Under the pieces are notes generated by a model. The model searched no databases. It was not told where the DNA came from and saw only the letters and a program-made list of their open reading frames with translations. A program made the translations under genes and the position numbers. This document shows, piece by piece, positions 10,345 to 19,790 of a DNA stretch of 33,130 bases (within the stretch, counting starts at the first letter, position 1; every line of letters begins with the position of its first letter). The stretch is from Bacteroidota bacterium (GTDB lineage: Bacteria > Bacteroidota > Bacteroidia > Bacteroidales > F082): NCBI GenBank assembly GCA_024280235.1, contig JAJRQN010000106.1:1-33130 (forward strand), in the 5' to 3' direction.

Positions 10345-10806
10345 CTATCGTTTCAATACTTTTCTGGTGGAATAGTTAATCTTCAAGGCATTGGCCTTAC
10401 GCAACTCCTGTTTCACATCGGTAACAATTCCCATCTTTGTATTTTCATCTACTTTTAAGGCAAAAGTCATCATGTTACGCTCAGCTTCGTTACGTGCCTG
10501 ACGTTCTTTGGTAACAAATTCCGGAATATCGTTCACAGTGGCATAACTGTCATTAAGTTGAATACGGGATTTGGTTCCAAGTGTTTTATTCACAGGCTCT
10601 CCAATATAAATATAGGCAACCAGCGATTTCTTTTGTAGCTTCTGAACCTGTGTAGCTTCGGGAAGTTTTATTTTCACCATCAGCGTATTCTCGCGCATGG
10701 TAGTAGTTACCATGAAGAAGAAAAGCAAGATAAAAATAATATCAGGAAGCGATGCGGTATTAATCGCCGGTTCTGCTTTGGTTTTGGATGTCTTAAATTT
10801 TGCCAT
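10345..10806 (-). CDS. ExbD/TolR-type biopolymer transport protein
   Basis: 153 aa; TSKTKAEPAINTASLPDIIFILLFFFMVTTTMRE with single N-terminal TM. Confidence 0.9.
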   Translation of the reverse strand: MAKFKTSKTKAEPAINTASLPDIIFILLFFFMVTTTMRENTLMVKIKLPEATQVQKLQKKSLVAYIYIGEPVNKTLGTKSRIQLNDSYATVNDIPEFVTKERQARNEAERNMMTFALKVDENTKMGIVTDVKQELRKANALKINYSTRKVLKR

Positions 10807-10807
10807 T

Positions 10808-11386
10808 CTATTGTCCTCCTACATTTTCAGGTTCAGCTTCTGAAACTCGTATTGGAACCAGCTTATTAATAACCTTAATCTTATTGGGATCAACAAGTTG
10901 GTCATATTTCACGCCATAGTACTTAAGCGATTGCTGGTCTTTCATTTCATTAAAAGCTTTTGCTATCGCATCCTGAACACTAATGTACATTTTATAAGAG
11001 GTTCCCCTGTCGTTTTTTAACGAAATAATACCCTTTGACATCAAAACTTTTTTCCCTAATAGAGGAATAAATTTTTCTTGCACTTGGGGATAAGATTTGT
11101 CGTTGGGATGCAACGACATAAACTCAACAACCTTAGTGGTAAGGTTACTCACGTTTGCCGGTTTTCCGTTAACAAGCATAAGATCGTGGCTGTTGATAAG
11201 GACTTTCAGAACGTTGCGCTCTTTCACATCCACATTTTCGTTTTTATTTTTGACAGGTGGTGGCAGAATCCTCGTAATACCGGTATCAACATCCATGGTG
11301 GTTGTAACCAGGAAGAATATCAGCAAAAGAAATGCGATATCCGCCATTGATCCGGCATTTATTTCCGGTGCTGCTCTTTTAGCCAT
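10808..11386 (-). CDS. ExbD/TolR-type biopolymer transport protein
   Basis: 192 aa; AAPEINAGSMADIAFLLLIFFLVTTTMDVDTG. Confidence 0.92.
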   Translation of the reverse strand: MAKRAAPEINAGSMADIAFLLLIFFLVTTTMDVDTGITRILPPPVKNKNENVDVKERNVLKVLINSHDLMLVNGKPANVSNLTTKVVEFMSLHPNDKSYPQVQEKFIPLLGKKVLMSKGIISLKNDRGTSYKMYISVQDAIAKAFNEMKDQQSLKYYGVKYDQLVDPNKIKVINKLVPIRVSEAEPENVGGQ

Positions 11387-11393
11387 AACTATC

Positions 11394-11810
11394 TTATTTA
11401 AATAATTTCATAACTCCTGAATACAGGATGGTAATAATAGACAATCCGAAAGTGATGTAGGTGGCAATGAGTCCCATTACTACAAGCTTGGATGTCTCTG
11501 CTGTTATATGGTAAGTTTCCAGTTTTAACGCTGACAATTGGTTTGTGGCAAAACCATAAGAAACACCAAGTATAATAACGAGAAGGACAATGCTCAAAAG
11601 CATTTTCATCAGGTTTTTAGGGTTGCTGATTATGGTATAAACCGGCGCAAGAATAAGGACGAGCACACCAAGAATCAACATCAATTTTCCCCAATTCAGG
11701 AAAGCGTCCGTACTCAGAACTCCGAAATAAAATAGAACTCCGGGGATGACTGATAAAATCAGCAGTACGTACAAAACCCATCTGGTTATGTTTGCTACTT
11801 TATCTTTCAT
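11394..11810 (-). CDS. Hypothetical small membrane protein in ExbB/ExbD operon
   Basis: 138 aa with about 4 hydrophobic segments; tightly spaced between exbB and exbD. Confidence 0.7.
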   Translation of the reverse strand: MKDKVANITRWVLYVLLILSVIPGVLFYFGVLSTDAFLNWGKLMLILGVLVLILAPVYTIISNPKNLMKMLLSIVLLVIILGVSYGFATNQLSALKLETYHITAETSKLVVMGLIATYITFGLSIITILYSGVMKLFK

Positions 11811-11816
11811 GGCTGA

Positions 11817-12638
11817 TTATTTTTTGTATTGTTTAGCCACCAAGTCTATAAAAGCAATGGAAGTATCTTCCATATCGCTAACCAGACTGTCAATTTTTGA
11901 AATAATGTAGTTGTAGAAAACCTGCAAAATAACAGCGACAATCAAACCAAATACAGTTGTCAACAACGCAATTTTAATACCAACAGCAACAACTGCAGGG
12001 CTAATGTCACCAGCTACGGCAATGTCATCAAAAGCTTTAATCATCCCAATAACCGTTCCCATAAACCCTAACATAGGAGCCAGCGCAATAAAAAGTGAAA
12101 TCCAGCTTACACCGCTTTCTAATCTTCCGGTTACGACACTACCATAAGCAACAATTGATTTTTCCACATCTTCCAATCCGTTGTCGTATCGATTAAGACC
12201 TTCCGCAAAGATAGCGGCAACAGGGCCACGAGTATTACGGCAAACTTCTTTTGCTGCTTCCACATCATTGTTCTCAAAGGCTTCTTCCACACTTTTCAAA
12301 AGTTTCTTTGAATTGATAGAGGCAAGGCTCAAATCAAGAATACGCTCAATAGCAATGGCCAGACCAAAGATAAGGGTTAACAGAATAGTACCCATAAATC
12401 CCGGGCCACCTTCTATAAATTTTTCCTTCAAAACCTGGTGAAACGACTTTGGCTGTGTAGCAGCGGGAGTCGCAGCAGCAGTTGTTGTAGCTACAGCCGT
12501 AGTACTGTCCTGAGCGGTTGAATCTTGTTTTACTACTGTTGTAGTGTCATTTGCTGCAGCGTCCTGGGCATAAACAAAATTTGATAACCCTATGGTTAAC
12601 AGGGCAGCAATTGAAATAAATGCAATTAATTTTTTCAT
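11817..12638 (-). CDS. MotA/TolQ/ExbB proton channel family protein
   Basis: 273 aa; signal-like N-terminus, Thr/Ala-rich linker, then LESGVSWISLFIALAPMLGFMGTVIGMIKAFDDIAVAGDISPAVVAVGIKIALLTTVFGLIVAV. Confidence 0.92.
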   Translation of the reverse strand: MKKLIAFISIAALLTIGLSNFVYAQDAAANDTTTVVKQDSTAQDSTTAVATTTAAATPAATQPKSFHQVLKEKFIEGGPGFMGTILLTLIFGLAIAIERILDLSLASINSKKLLKSVEEAFENNDVEAAKEVCRNTRGPVAAIFAEGLNRYDNGLEDVEKSIVAYGSVVTGRLESGVSWISLFIALAPMLGFMGTVIGMIKAFDDIAVAGDISPAVVAVGIKIALLTTVFGLIVAVILQVFYNYIISKIDSLVSDMEDTSIAFIDLVAKQYKK

Positions 12639-12747
12639 GATTGATAAAAATTGATTAAAACGATTTTACATTTTCTGAAATAAAGAGGTTACAAAAATAT
12701 AAATTAATTTGATTAAGAGCTATTTTTAAAATAATTATTCACATCAG

Positions 12748-12835
12748 CGGAGAGGGCGGGATTCGAACCCGCGATACCCTTTAGGGGTATACACGCTTTC
12801 CAGGCGTGCCTCATAAGCCACTCGAGCACCTCTCC
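12748..12835 (-). tRNA. tRNA-Ser (anticodon GGA)
   Basis: Reverse complement GGAGAGGTGCTCGAGTGGCTTATGAGGCACGCCTGGAAAGCGTGTATACCCCTAAAGGGTATCGCGGGTTCGAATCCCGCCCTCTCCG: 7-bp acceptor stem, CTGGAAA anticodon loop, long variable arm, GGTTCGAATCC T-arm. Confidence 0.97.
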
Positions 12836-12874
12836 CTTCCCCTTTTTTCGGTCGCCAAAAGTATAAAATTATTC

Positions 12875-13906
12875 TTAAAGTACAGAAATTTCTCCTCTTA
12901 GAGGCAAATTCATAATGACTCTAAATTTTCCGGAAGATAAATTCTCACCCAGCAAATACATTGTTTTTGTAAGTGCAGCCTCCGTCGTCATGTCGCCGCC
13001 ACTGATAATTCCCATCTTTTTTAATCTTAAGGAGGTGTCGTATTTTCCCTGTTCTACGGCACCGGCAGCACATTGGGAAATATTTATAATGTGTATTCCG
13101 TTTCCTATGGCTTTCTCCAGCAAATTGAGAAACCATTCTTCCGTAAGCGCATTTCCTGAGCCAAATGTCTCTAAAATTACAGCCCGTAATCCTGAAATAC
13201 CAAGTGTCGCTTCTACTACTTCTTTTGAGATGCCCGGAAATAATTTTAATATCGTTACACGGTTGTCCATGTTTTTATGAACTTTCAGCTTCTTAAAATT
13301 GGGTTTTAGAATATGGTGCTTATTATATTTAATGTAAACTCCCACATCGGCCAACACGGGATAGTTGGGCGAAACAAAAGCGTTGAAGTTCTCTGCATTA
13401 TATTTTATGGTACGGTTGGCACGCGTCAGGGAGTTCTCAAAATAGATGCAAACCTCCGGAATCAACGGCGTGTTGTCTTCGGTAGCCGCAGCCAGCTCAA
13501 TGGCGGTGATAAAATTCTCACGGCCATCGGTACGCAAAACACCAAGTGGCAATTGTGAGCCGGTAAAAATAACCGGTTTGTTCAGGTTCTCCAACATGAA
13601 ACTTAACGCCGAGGCAGTATAAGCCATAGTATCGGAACCGTGCAACACCACAAACCCGTCAAATGCTTCATAATTCTTCCCGATAATTTCGGCCAACTCC
13701 ACCCAGCGTGCAGGATTCATCTCGCTGGAATCGATGAGCGGATCAAAACAATGAAACTCCAAATGATAATGAAACCTTTTCAGCTCGGGAATCTGCTCAT
13801 AGATACCTTCAAAGTTAAAAGGTCGCAGGGAACCGGTTTTCGTGTCTTTTATCATCCCAATGGTTCCGCCGGTATATATAATGAGAAGGTTGATTTGATC
13901 TTCCAT
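12875..13906 (-). CDS. ansA: Type I (cytoplasmic) L-asparaginase
   Basis: Start set at MEDQINLLIIYTGGTIGMI; FVVLHGSDTMAYTASALSFML; FTGSQLPLGVLRTDGRENFITAIE. Confidence 0.93.
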   Translation of the reverse strand: MEDQINLLIIYTGGTIGMIKDTKTGSLRPFNFEGIYEQIPELKRFHYHLEFHCFDPLIDSSEMNPARWVELAEIIGKNYEAFDGFVVLHGSDTMAYTASALSFMLENLNKPVIFTGSQLPLGVLRTDGRENFITAIELAAATEDNTPLIPEVCIYFENSLTRANRTIKYNAENFNAFVSPNYPVLADVGVYIKYNKHHILKPNFKKLKVHKNMDNRVTILKLFPGISKEVVEATLGISGLRAVILETFGSGNALTEEWFLNLLEKAIGNGIHIINISQCAAGAVEQGKYDTSLRLKKMGIISGGDMTTEAALTKTMYLLGENLSSGKFRVIMNLPLRGEISVL

Positions 13907-13910
13907 ATTT

Positions 13911-14684
13911 CTATAATTTCTTAAAAAAGAGATTTTCGGCATTCATGGAGGTCATTTCGGCCACCTTTTCCACCGCAATGTTTTTTATTTCAGCTATTTT
14001 CTGTGCCACATAAAGCAGATAGGCGCTCTGGTTTCGTTTTCCCCGAAAGGGCGCCGGTGTCAGATAAGGGGCATCCGTTTCCAGCACCAGTGCTTCCAAA
14101 GGCAACTGAGTTACTACTTCGGCCAGCCCGCTGTTTTTAAAGGTAACAATCCCGCCAATGCCCATTTTAAATCCTAAATCCATGATTTGCTTAGCTTCGT
14201 CCACCGTTCCGGTAAAACAGTGAAAAACGCCTTTCATGTCATCGGTAAGCTCCTCTTTTACAATTTGATAAGTATATTCAAAAGCATTGCGTGTATGAAT
14301 GGATACTGCCAACCGGTATTTTTTGGCCAATTGCAATTGTGTACGAAAAACCTGCTTTTGGGCTTCTTCAAATGTACGATCCCAGTATAGGTCGATACCG
14401 ATTTCGCCCACGCCGCAGTAATTTCCCGTTTTCAATTCCTGTGCAACCAATGTGAGTTCGTCCTGATAGTTTTCTTTCACGGAAGTGGGATGGAGACCCA
14501 TCATTGCAAAACTATGTTCCGGAAAAGCGGCAGTCATCATTTTCAAATCGTGTAGTGTCGTGCTGTCAATGTTGGGGAGCAAAATCCGCTCCACGCCATT
14601 TTTTATTGCATTTAGCATTACCTCTTCGCGGTCTTCATCAAAATCGTCAAGATAAAGATGAGAATGTGTATCCGTTAAAAACAT
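13911..14684 (-). CDS. TatD family metal-dependent hydrolase
   Basis: 257 aa; TDTHSHLYLDDFDEDREEV; GVGEIGIDLYWD; HTRNAFEYT; FHCFTGTVDEAKQIMDLGF; LETDAPYLTPAPFRGKRNQ. Confidence 0.95.
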   Translation of the reverse strand: MFLTDTHSHLYLDDFDEDREEVMLNAIKNGVERILLPNIDSTTLHDLKMMTAAFPEHSFAMMGLHPTSVKENYQDELTLVAQELKTGNYCGVGEIGIDLYWDRTFEEAQKQVFRTQLQLAKKYRLAVSIHTRNAFEYTYQIVKEELTDDMKGVFHCFTGTVDEAKQIMDLGFKMGIGGIVTFKNSGLAEVVTQLPLEALVLETDAPYLTPAPFRGKRNQSAYLLYVAQKIAEIKNIAVEKVAEMTSMNAENLFFKKL

Positions 14685-14803
14685 TCGGCAAAAATAACTT
14701 ATTCAATCTTTTCAATCCACAGAATCTCTTTCCAAAGATAAATAGTGTCAACAAGAAAACCTCCTGTTTAGAAAGCAGCTGTCAAAATCATTCGGAAAGG
14801 AAG

Positions 14804-15016
14804 TTATTTTTCCGGCAGTTGTTCTTCCTGCATATCTTTCAGCACAGCATTGACTTCCTCTTCGGTTTTGTACAAAACGGTTTGGCAAATGCGAATAAGC
14901 TTAGCAGCCCTTTTTACTTTCGCCGAAAGCTCGTCCACCGAAATATCCTGGTTCTCAATTTCTGCAACAATTTGTTCCAGCTCTTCAATTGCTTTAGAAT
15001 AGTTTTGTTTTTCCAT
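14804..15016 (-). CDS. xseB: Exodeoxyribonuclease VII small subunit
   Basis: 70 aa; YSKAIEELEQIVAEIENQDISVDELSAKVKRAAKLIRICQ; immediately downstream of xseA. Confidence 0.9.
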   Translation of the reverse strand: MEKQNYSKAIEELEQIVAEIENQDISVDELSAKVKRAAKLIRICQTVLYKTEEEVNAVLKDMQEEQLPEK

Positions 15017-15021
15017 GGTAT

Positions 15022-16416
15022 TTATTTTTTGTTTTTTTGCTCAACAATACTCTCAATTTCACCTCTGTACAGCTTTGTTATCATTTTATCGCCTTGTTTT
15101 ATATCTACTACCGATTTCAATACTTTTCCGTCAACCGTGGATATGCTGTATCCCTTTTTTAGGATATTTTCAGGTTTCATCAGGTTGATTTTACTTTCTA
15201 ATAGTCTGAGCCGGCTGTTTGCTTTTTGAGTAGATTGTTCCGCATAAATAGCCATTAGGTTTTGAATGTTTTTTAGTTTCTGTCTCTCCTGACGCATTTT
15301 TTGAACCGGTTGATATTTCAGGTGTAAAGCAATATTTATCAACTGTTCGTTTGCTTTGCCGAGTATCCTGACACCCGATTGCTCCACTCTTTTTATCAGA
15401 TAAATCCATTGGGTTTTATGGTGGCTAAACAGGTTCCGGGTATGCACATCAAACATTTTTGTCAGTTGTGAAAAATGTTGTTTCCCGAAAGTAAGTATTT
15501 CCAAAGTATTTCGTATTGTTTTTGATTTGGCATTTTCGAGCCTTACGGCAAAATTGTGAAACTGTTGAATAAGAAAATTACCTGCTTCAGTAGGCGTAAT
15601 TTTGTTAGCAAAGGCCACCATTTGTACGACTGTCAGGTTGGTGGAGTGTCCGATACCTGTAATCACCGGTAGCGGGCAGGTGGCAACTGCTTTGGCAAGA
15701 TAGTAATTATCGTAAGCGTTCAATCCCACATCTCCTCCGCCCCCGCGGATAATGGCAACCATATCAAACTCTTTGCGGCGGGCTGCAATGGCATTGAGTT
15801 GTTCGCCAATGGAACGCACTGCACCATCGCCCTGTAGCAGAGCCGGAAACAGCGAAAGTGAAAACCGGTAATGCCAGGCATTGTTTTCCAAAATATTTTT
15901 GAAATCGCTGTACCCTTTGCTCGTTTCAACGGAAATAATGGCAATTCGTTTTGGCAGAAGGGGCAGCTTCCTCTTTTTGTTTTCTTCAAAGAGACCTTCC
16001 TGTTTTAATCTTTCAACAGTGAGTTGTTTTTCGCGTGCCATCTCTCCAAGTGTAAAGCTCGGTTCGATGTCGAGAATGTTCAATGCGAGGCCGTAATGTT
16101 CATGATAGCCCACTTTGGCAAGAAACAAAATTTTCAATCCGTCTTTCAACGGTTCGCCGGTTACTGTTTTGAACTTCTGATTGATTTTGTTGTAGTTTCC
16201 CGCCCATATATTGGCTCTTATTTGCGCTTTAATCAGGCCATTGTGTTTTTCCACAAGATCGGGATAGCAATGGCCGCTTTGGGGATAAAAGTTAAGTTTT
16301 GTAATTTCTGCTTTTACCCAGTAATAATCAGGAAAAGCCCGGCTGACAGCCCGGCTGATGCCTGAGGATATTTCCAGCAGGCTGTATATTTTTCTGTTAT
16401 TTGCTATTTCCGGCAT
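15022..16416 (-). CDS. xseA: Exodeoxyribonuclease VII large subunit (divergent)
   Basis: 464 aa; IYSLLEISSGISRAVSRAFPDYYWVKAEI OB-fold start; RIAIISVETSKGYSDFKNIL; PVITGIGHSTNLTVVQMVAFANKITPTEAGNFLI. Confidence 0.92.
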   Translation of the reverse strand: MPEIANNRKIYSLLEISSGISRAVSRAFPDYYWVKAEITKLNFYPQSGHCYPDLVEKHNGLIKAQIRANIWAGNYNKINQKFKTVTGEPLKDGLKILFLAKVGYHEHYGLALNILDIEPSFTLGEMAREKQLTVERLKQEGLFEENKKRKLPLLPKRIAIISVETSKGYSDFKNILENNAWHYRFSLSLFPALLQGDGAVRSIGEQLNAIAARRKEFDMVAIIRGGGGDVGLNAYDNYYLAKAVATCPLPVITGIGHSTNLTVVQMVAFANKITPTEAGNFLIQQFHNFAVRLENAKSKTIRNTLEILTFGKQHFSQLTKMFDVHTRNLFSHHKTQWIYLIKRVEQSGVRILGKANEQLINIALHLKYQPVQKMRQERQKLKNIQNLMAIYAEQSTQKANSRLRLLESKINLMKPENILKKGYSISTVDGKVLKSVVDIKQGDKMITKLYRGEIESIVEQKNKK

Positions 16417-16432
16417 AGGGCATTTTGTTCAG

Positions 16433-16440
16433 CAAAGATA
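16433..16440 (-). promoter_or_regulatory. Candidate -7 element (TATCTTTG) for xseA
   Basis: CAAAGATA on + strand; TAnnTTTG on - strand, 16 nt between element and xseA ATG. No clear -33. Confidence 0.35.
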
Positions 16441-16542
16441 AGCTGAAAAACCGAATATTTTCTCCGACAGTATCCCGCTGAATTTAGAATTTTTAAGATT
16501 TCTTTCGGTTTGATTAGTGTGATGCTTGCCAAAACTTTGGTA

Positions 16543-16550
16543 CTTTTGGG
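16543..16550 (+). promoter_or_regulatory. Candidate -7 element (TACTTTTG) for the GT4/GH130 cluster
   Basis: TAnnTTTG match 31 nt upstream of the ATG at 16582. No well-spaced -33 TTTG. Confidence 0.35.
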
Positions 16551-16581
16551 AACTATGTTCATATAAAAATCCTGAGATATT

Positions 16582-18819
16582 ATGAAAGCTGCTATTATCA
16601 CAACTTTTCCGCCGCGATAATGCGGAATTGCCACTTTTACCGAAAACCTTATCCGTGCGTTTCCGAATCAAACCCAAAACAACAAAGAAAATACTGCTGT
16701 TTTTGTAGTGGCTATGACCGATAAAGAAGGCGCTTATGCCTATCCCGACATTGTAAAATATACTATTCGTGAAAGCCATCAGAAAGATTACCTGAAAGCA
16801 GCCGACTTTATTAACTATTCGGCAGATATCTGTATTTTACAACACGAGTTCGGGATTTTCGGCGGTAACGATGGCGTTTATATCCTCCCACTGCTCAACC
16901 GGTTGAAAGTGCCGCTGCTGGTTACTTTCCATACTGTTTTGAAAGAGCCGACATTCAGCGAAAAAGCTATTCTTTCTGGAATTGGTAAGATAGCGGATAA
17001 AATTGTTGTAATGAGCAAGATGGCCGTTACCTTTCTCGAAGAGATTTATCAGATTCCGCGAAAAAAAATAGCCATTATCCAACATGGTTTCCCTGAATTT
17101 GATTACGAAAACCACGACCTCTACAAGCAAAAATTTCATTTGGAAGAAAAAATTCCGCTAATGACTTTTGGCCTGCTCAGCAGAGGAAAAGGCATCGAGA
17201 CCGTAATACGGGCACTGCCCCGTGTAGTTGAGAAATTTCCCAATGTGATATACTTGATTGTTGGAAAAACACATCCCGGTGTGGTTAAAGTTTCCGGCGA
17301 AAAATATCGTCACTTCCTGAGAAGACTGGTACAAAAAAACAAACTGGAAAAACATGTTGTCTTTATTGATAGTTTTCTTGAGGAACCGGATTTATGCGCC
17401 TATCTTTCGGCTACGGATATTTATATAACTCCCTACCCTGACGAAGCACAAATTACCAGCGGAACGCTTTCGTATGCGGTGGGTTCGGGAGCCGCAGTGG
17501 TTTCCACTCCATACTGGCATGCTACCGAATTACTCGACAAGGGTCGCGGTGTACTTTTCCCGTTTAACGACCACGAAGAATTGTCTAATGTATTACTTGA
17601 ATTGCTGGGGAACCCCGTAAAAATGAAGGCTATACGCAACCGGGCATTTGCCTATGGGCAAAAGATAAACTGGCCTTTGCAGGGGAAAAAATATCTGAGA
17701 GCAGCAGAACTGGCCATAAAAAAGTACGATGTGCCAAAAATTTACAAAGAAAAAATTATTGACCTCGCCTTATTGCCCTCTCTGAACCTGAGTCATATAA
17801 AACGGATGACGGATGTCACCGGAATTTTACAGCATGCACGGTATAATATCCCTGATTACAGACATGGTTACTGCCTCGATGATAATGCGCGGGCATTGTT
17901 GGTGATGAATATGGTTTATGAACGGCAAAAAGAGTCGGATGCTATTAACTTAATGTCCACCTACCTTTCTTATATAAACTACATGCAAAATCCGGATGGC
18001 TCTTTCCGGAATTTTCTCGGTTATGATCATTCATTTCTCGACAAAAAAAGCTCGGAAGATGCCTTTGGCAGAACCATCTGGGCGTTAGGGTTTCTATTGG
18101 CTCATTCGCCTAACGATGCTTTTTTCCAGATTGCACACCAGCTTTTTACTTTATCATCCGGCATCTTTCAGCAGTTGAAGAGCTTGCGGGGAATTGCCAA
18201 CACCCTTTTGGGAATCAACTATTATTTGAAACGCTTTCCGTGGGACGAAGGGATGGTGAACATTATGACCGGTTTGGCAGATAAACTAATCTATGCTTTT
18301 GAGAAAGAAAAAGAACACGACTGGCAATGGTTTGAACCGATTCTGACTTACGACAATGGTCTGATGCCGGCAGCTTTGTTTTGCACTTATGAAAATACCG
18401 AGCGAGAGAAATATTTGAAAGTAGCCGAAGAAAGTATGAACTTTCTGGAAAATGTTACGTTCAAAGGCGATCATTTCGCACTCATAGGAAACGATGGATG
18501 GTACCGGAAGGGAGAGAAACGCGCCAGGTTTGCCCAACAACCCGTAGATGCTATGGGAATGGTGCTTATGTACGAAAAAGCCTATCTTGTTACTGAAAAC
18601 AAAAATGATTATCTACACAAAATGTTTACTGCCTTCATGTGGTTTTTCGGCGAAAATGATTTGCACATACCACTGTACGACTATGAAACTAAAGGCTGTT
18701 GTGACGGACTGGAAAAAGAAGGCGTAAACCGCAATCAGGGCGCTGAAAGTATGTTGGCTTACTTACTATCGCATTTGACGGTTCTGGAAGCATTTGAAAA
18801 AGAAAAAATATTTAAATGA
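16582..18819 (+). pseudogene. GT4 glycosyltransferase with C-terminal helical (probably (alpha/alpha)6) domain; interrupted by an in-frame TAA at codon 13
   Basis: Manual translation from ATG 16582: MKAAIITTFPPR*CGIATFTENLIRAFPNQTQNNKENTAVFVVAMTDKEGAYAY..., continuing in frame into the 703 aa track ORF (16708..18819). GT4 motifs LLSRGKGIETVIRALP, YITPYPDEAQITSGTLSYAVGSGAAVVSTPYWHATELL; C-terminal YCLDDNARALLVMNMVYERQ and AFGRTIWALGFLL. It could be a functional gene with a sequencing error. Confidence 0.75.
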
Positions 18820-18829
18820 AAGGAGTGAA

Positions 18830-19759
18830 ATGGAACTTATCACCCGTTATTCACGAAACCCAATTCTTACCAAAGACGACGTGCCTTATCCGGTGGTAAC
18901 AGTGCATAACGCCGCTGTGGTGAAATATAATGAGAAATACATCATGGTTTTCAGGTCGCACCTGCACAACGGTCGTAGTATTTTGGGTATTGCCGACAGC
19001 AGCAACGGTGTCGATTTCAAAGTCAGGAAAAAACCATTTATGACGCCTGATGATAAAAGCCCTTATCATGAATATGAATCCTGGAGTATCGAAGACCCGC
19101 GGATTACCTTTATTGATAACGAATACATCATCACATACAGCGCTTACTCGCCCCATGGCATTCGTATCGGGCTGGCCAGAACCCGTGATTTTGAATCTGT
19201 GGAACGCTTTTCGATGATTACCGAAGCCGATTACCGCAATGTGGTCATCTTTCCTGAGAAATTCAACGGCCTTTATGCCCGCCTCGATCGTCCACACTCC
19301 GAAATAAGCCCATGGTCTGTTTGGATAACTTACTCACCTGATTTGCGTTATTGGGGTGAATCACAGCGAATTATGGACCCTGTGCCTTATCATTGGGACG
19401 AAATGAAAATTGGCCCCGGAGCGCCTCCCATCAAAACCGAAAAAGGTTGGCTCAGCATTTACCACGGCGTTTTCCCCACTATGGACGGCAGTGTTTACCG
19501 GTTGGGAGTAGCGTTACACGATCTACACAATCCCGCTAAAATAATCGGCGTGGGCGATGACTGGATTCTGCAGCCCGAAGACCCGTGGGAAATTACAGGA
19601 TATGTGCACAATGTGGTGTTTACCTGTGCGGCTGTCCCCGAACATAACGGCATGGTGCGTATCTATTGGGGTGGCGCCGACACGGTGATGTGTACCGGAA
19701 CGGCACGTATTGATGACCTTGTGGAATTGTGTTTGACAAAATCGAGAAAGGCTGTTTAG
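18830..19759 (+). CDS. GH130-family beta-mannoside phosphorylase-like protein
   Basis: Start at MELITRYSRNPILTKDDVPYPVVTVHNAAVVKYN with AGGAG 9 nt upstream; SWSIEDPRITFIDNEYIITYSAYS; KIGPGAPPIKTEKGWLSIYHGVF. Confidence 0.92.
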   Translation: MELITRYSRNPILTKDDVPYPVVTVHNAAVVKYNEKYIMVFRSHLHNGRSILGIADSSNGVDFKVRKKPFMTPDDKSPYHEYESWSIEDPRITFIDNEYIITYSAYSPHGIRIGLARTRDFESVERFSMITEADYRNVVIFPEKFNGLYARLDRPHSEISPWSVWITYSPDLRYWGESQRIMDPVPYHWDEMKIGPGAPPIKTEKGWLSIYHGVFPTMDGSVYRLGVALHDLHNPAKIIGVGDDWILQPEDPWEITGYVHNVVFTCAAVPEHNGMVRIYWGGADTVMCTGTARIDDLVELCLTKSRKAV

Positions 19760-19790
19760 AAATTTGATTTAAAGATATATTTTCAAAAGT

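Noticed and set aside
12875-13906. ansA as a second GatD copy
   Set aside because: It lacks the GatD N-terminal domain and the QRSSDRPSSDA motif, and matches type I asparaginase (SQLPLGVLRTDGREN).
14504-15229. 241 aa + strand ORF spanning tatD, xseB and xseA in antisense
   Set aside because: Crosses three well-supported genes; Phe/Leu/Ser-rich translation typical of antisense reading.
16620-16721. Reinitiation at the overlapping TAATG (ATG 16620) as a way around the GT4 stop
   Set aside because: That frame encodes only MRNCHFYRKPYPCVSESNPKQQRKYCCFCSGYDR before a stop and is out of frame with the GT4 body.
16429-16779. 116 aa and 76 aa - strand ORFs in the xseA/GT4 divergent region
   Set aside because: They lie antisense to the GT4 5' coding end and the intergenic promoter region; no recognisable domain.
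18794-18829. Upstream start of the first GH130 (MKKKKYLNERSE extension) in the ORF track
   Set aside because: The downstream ATG at 18830 has a good AGGAG at 18821 and matches the GH130 N-terminus; the extension overlaps the GT4 3' end.
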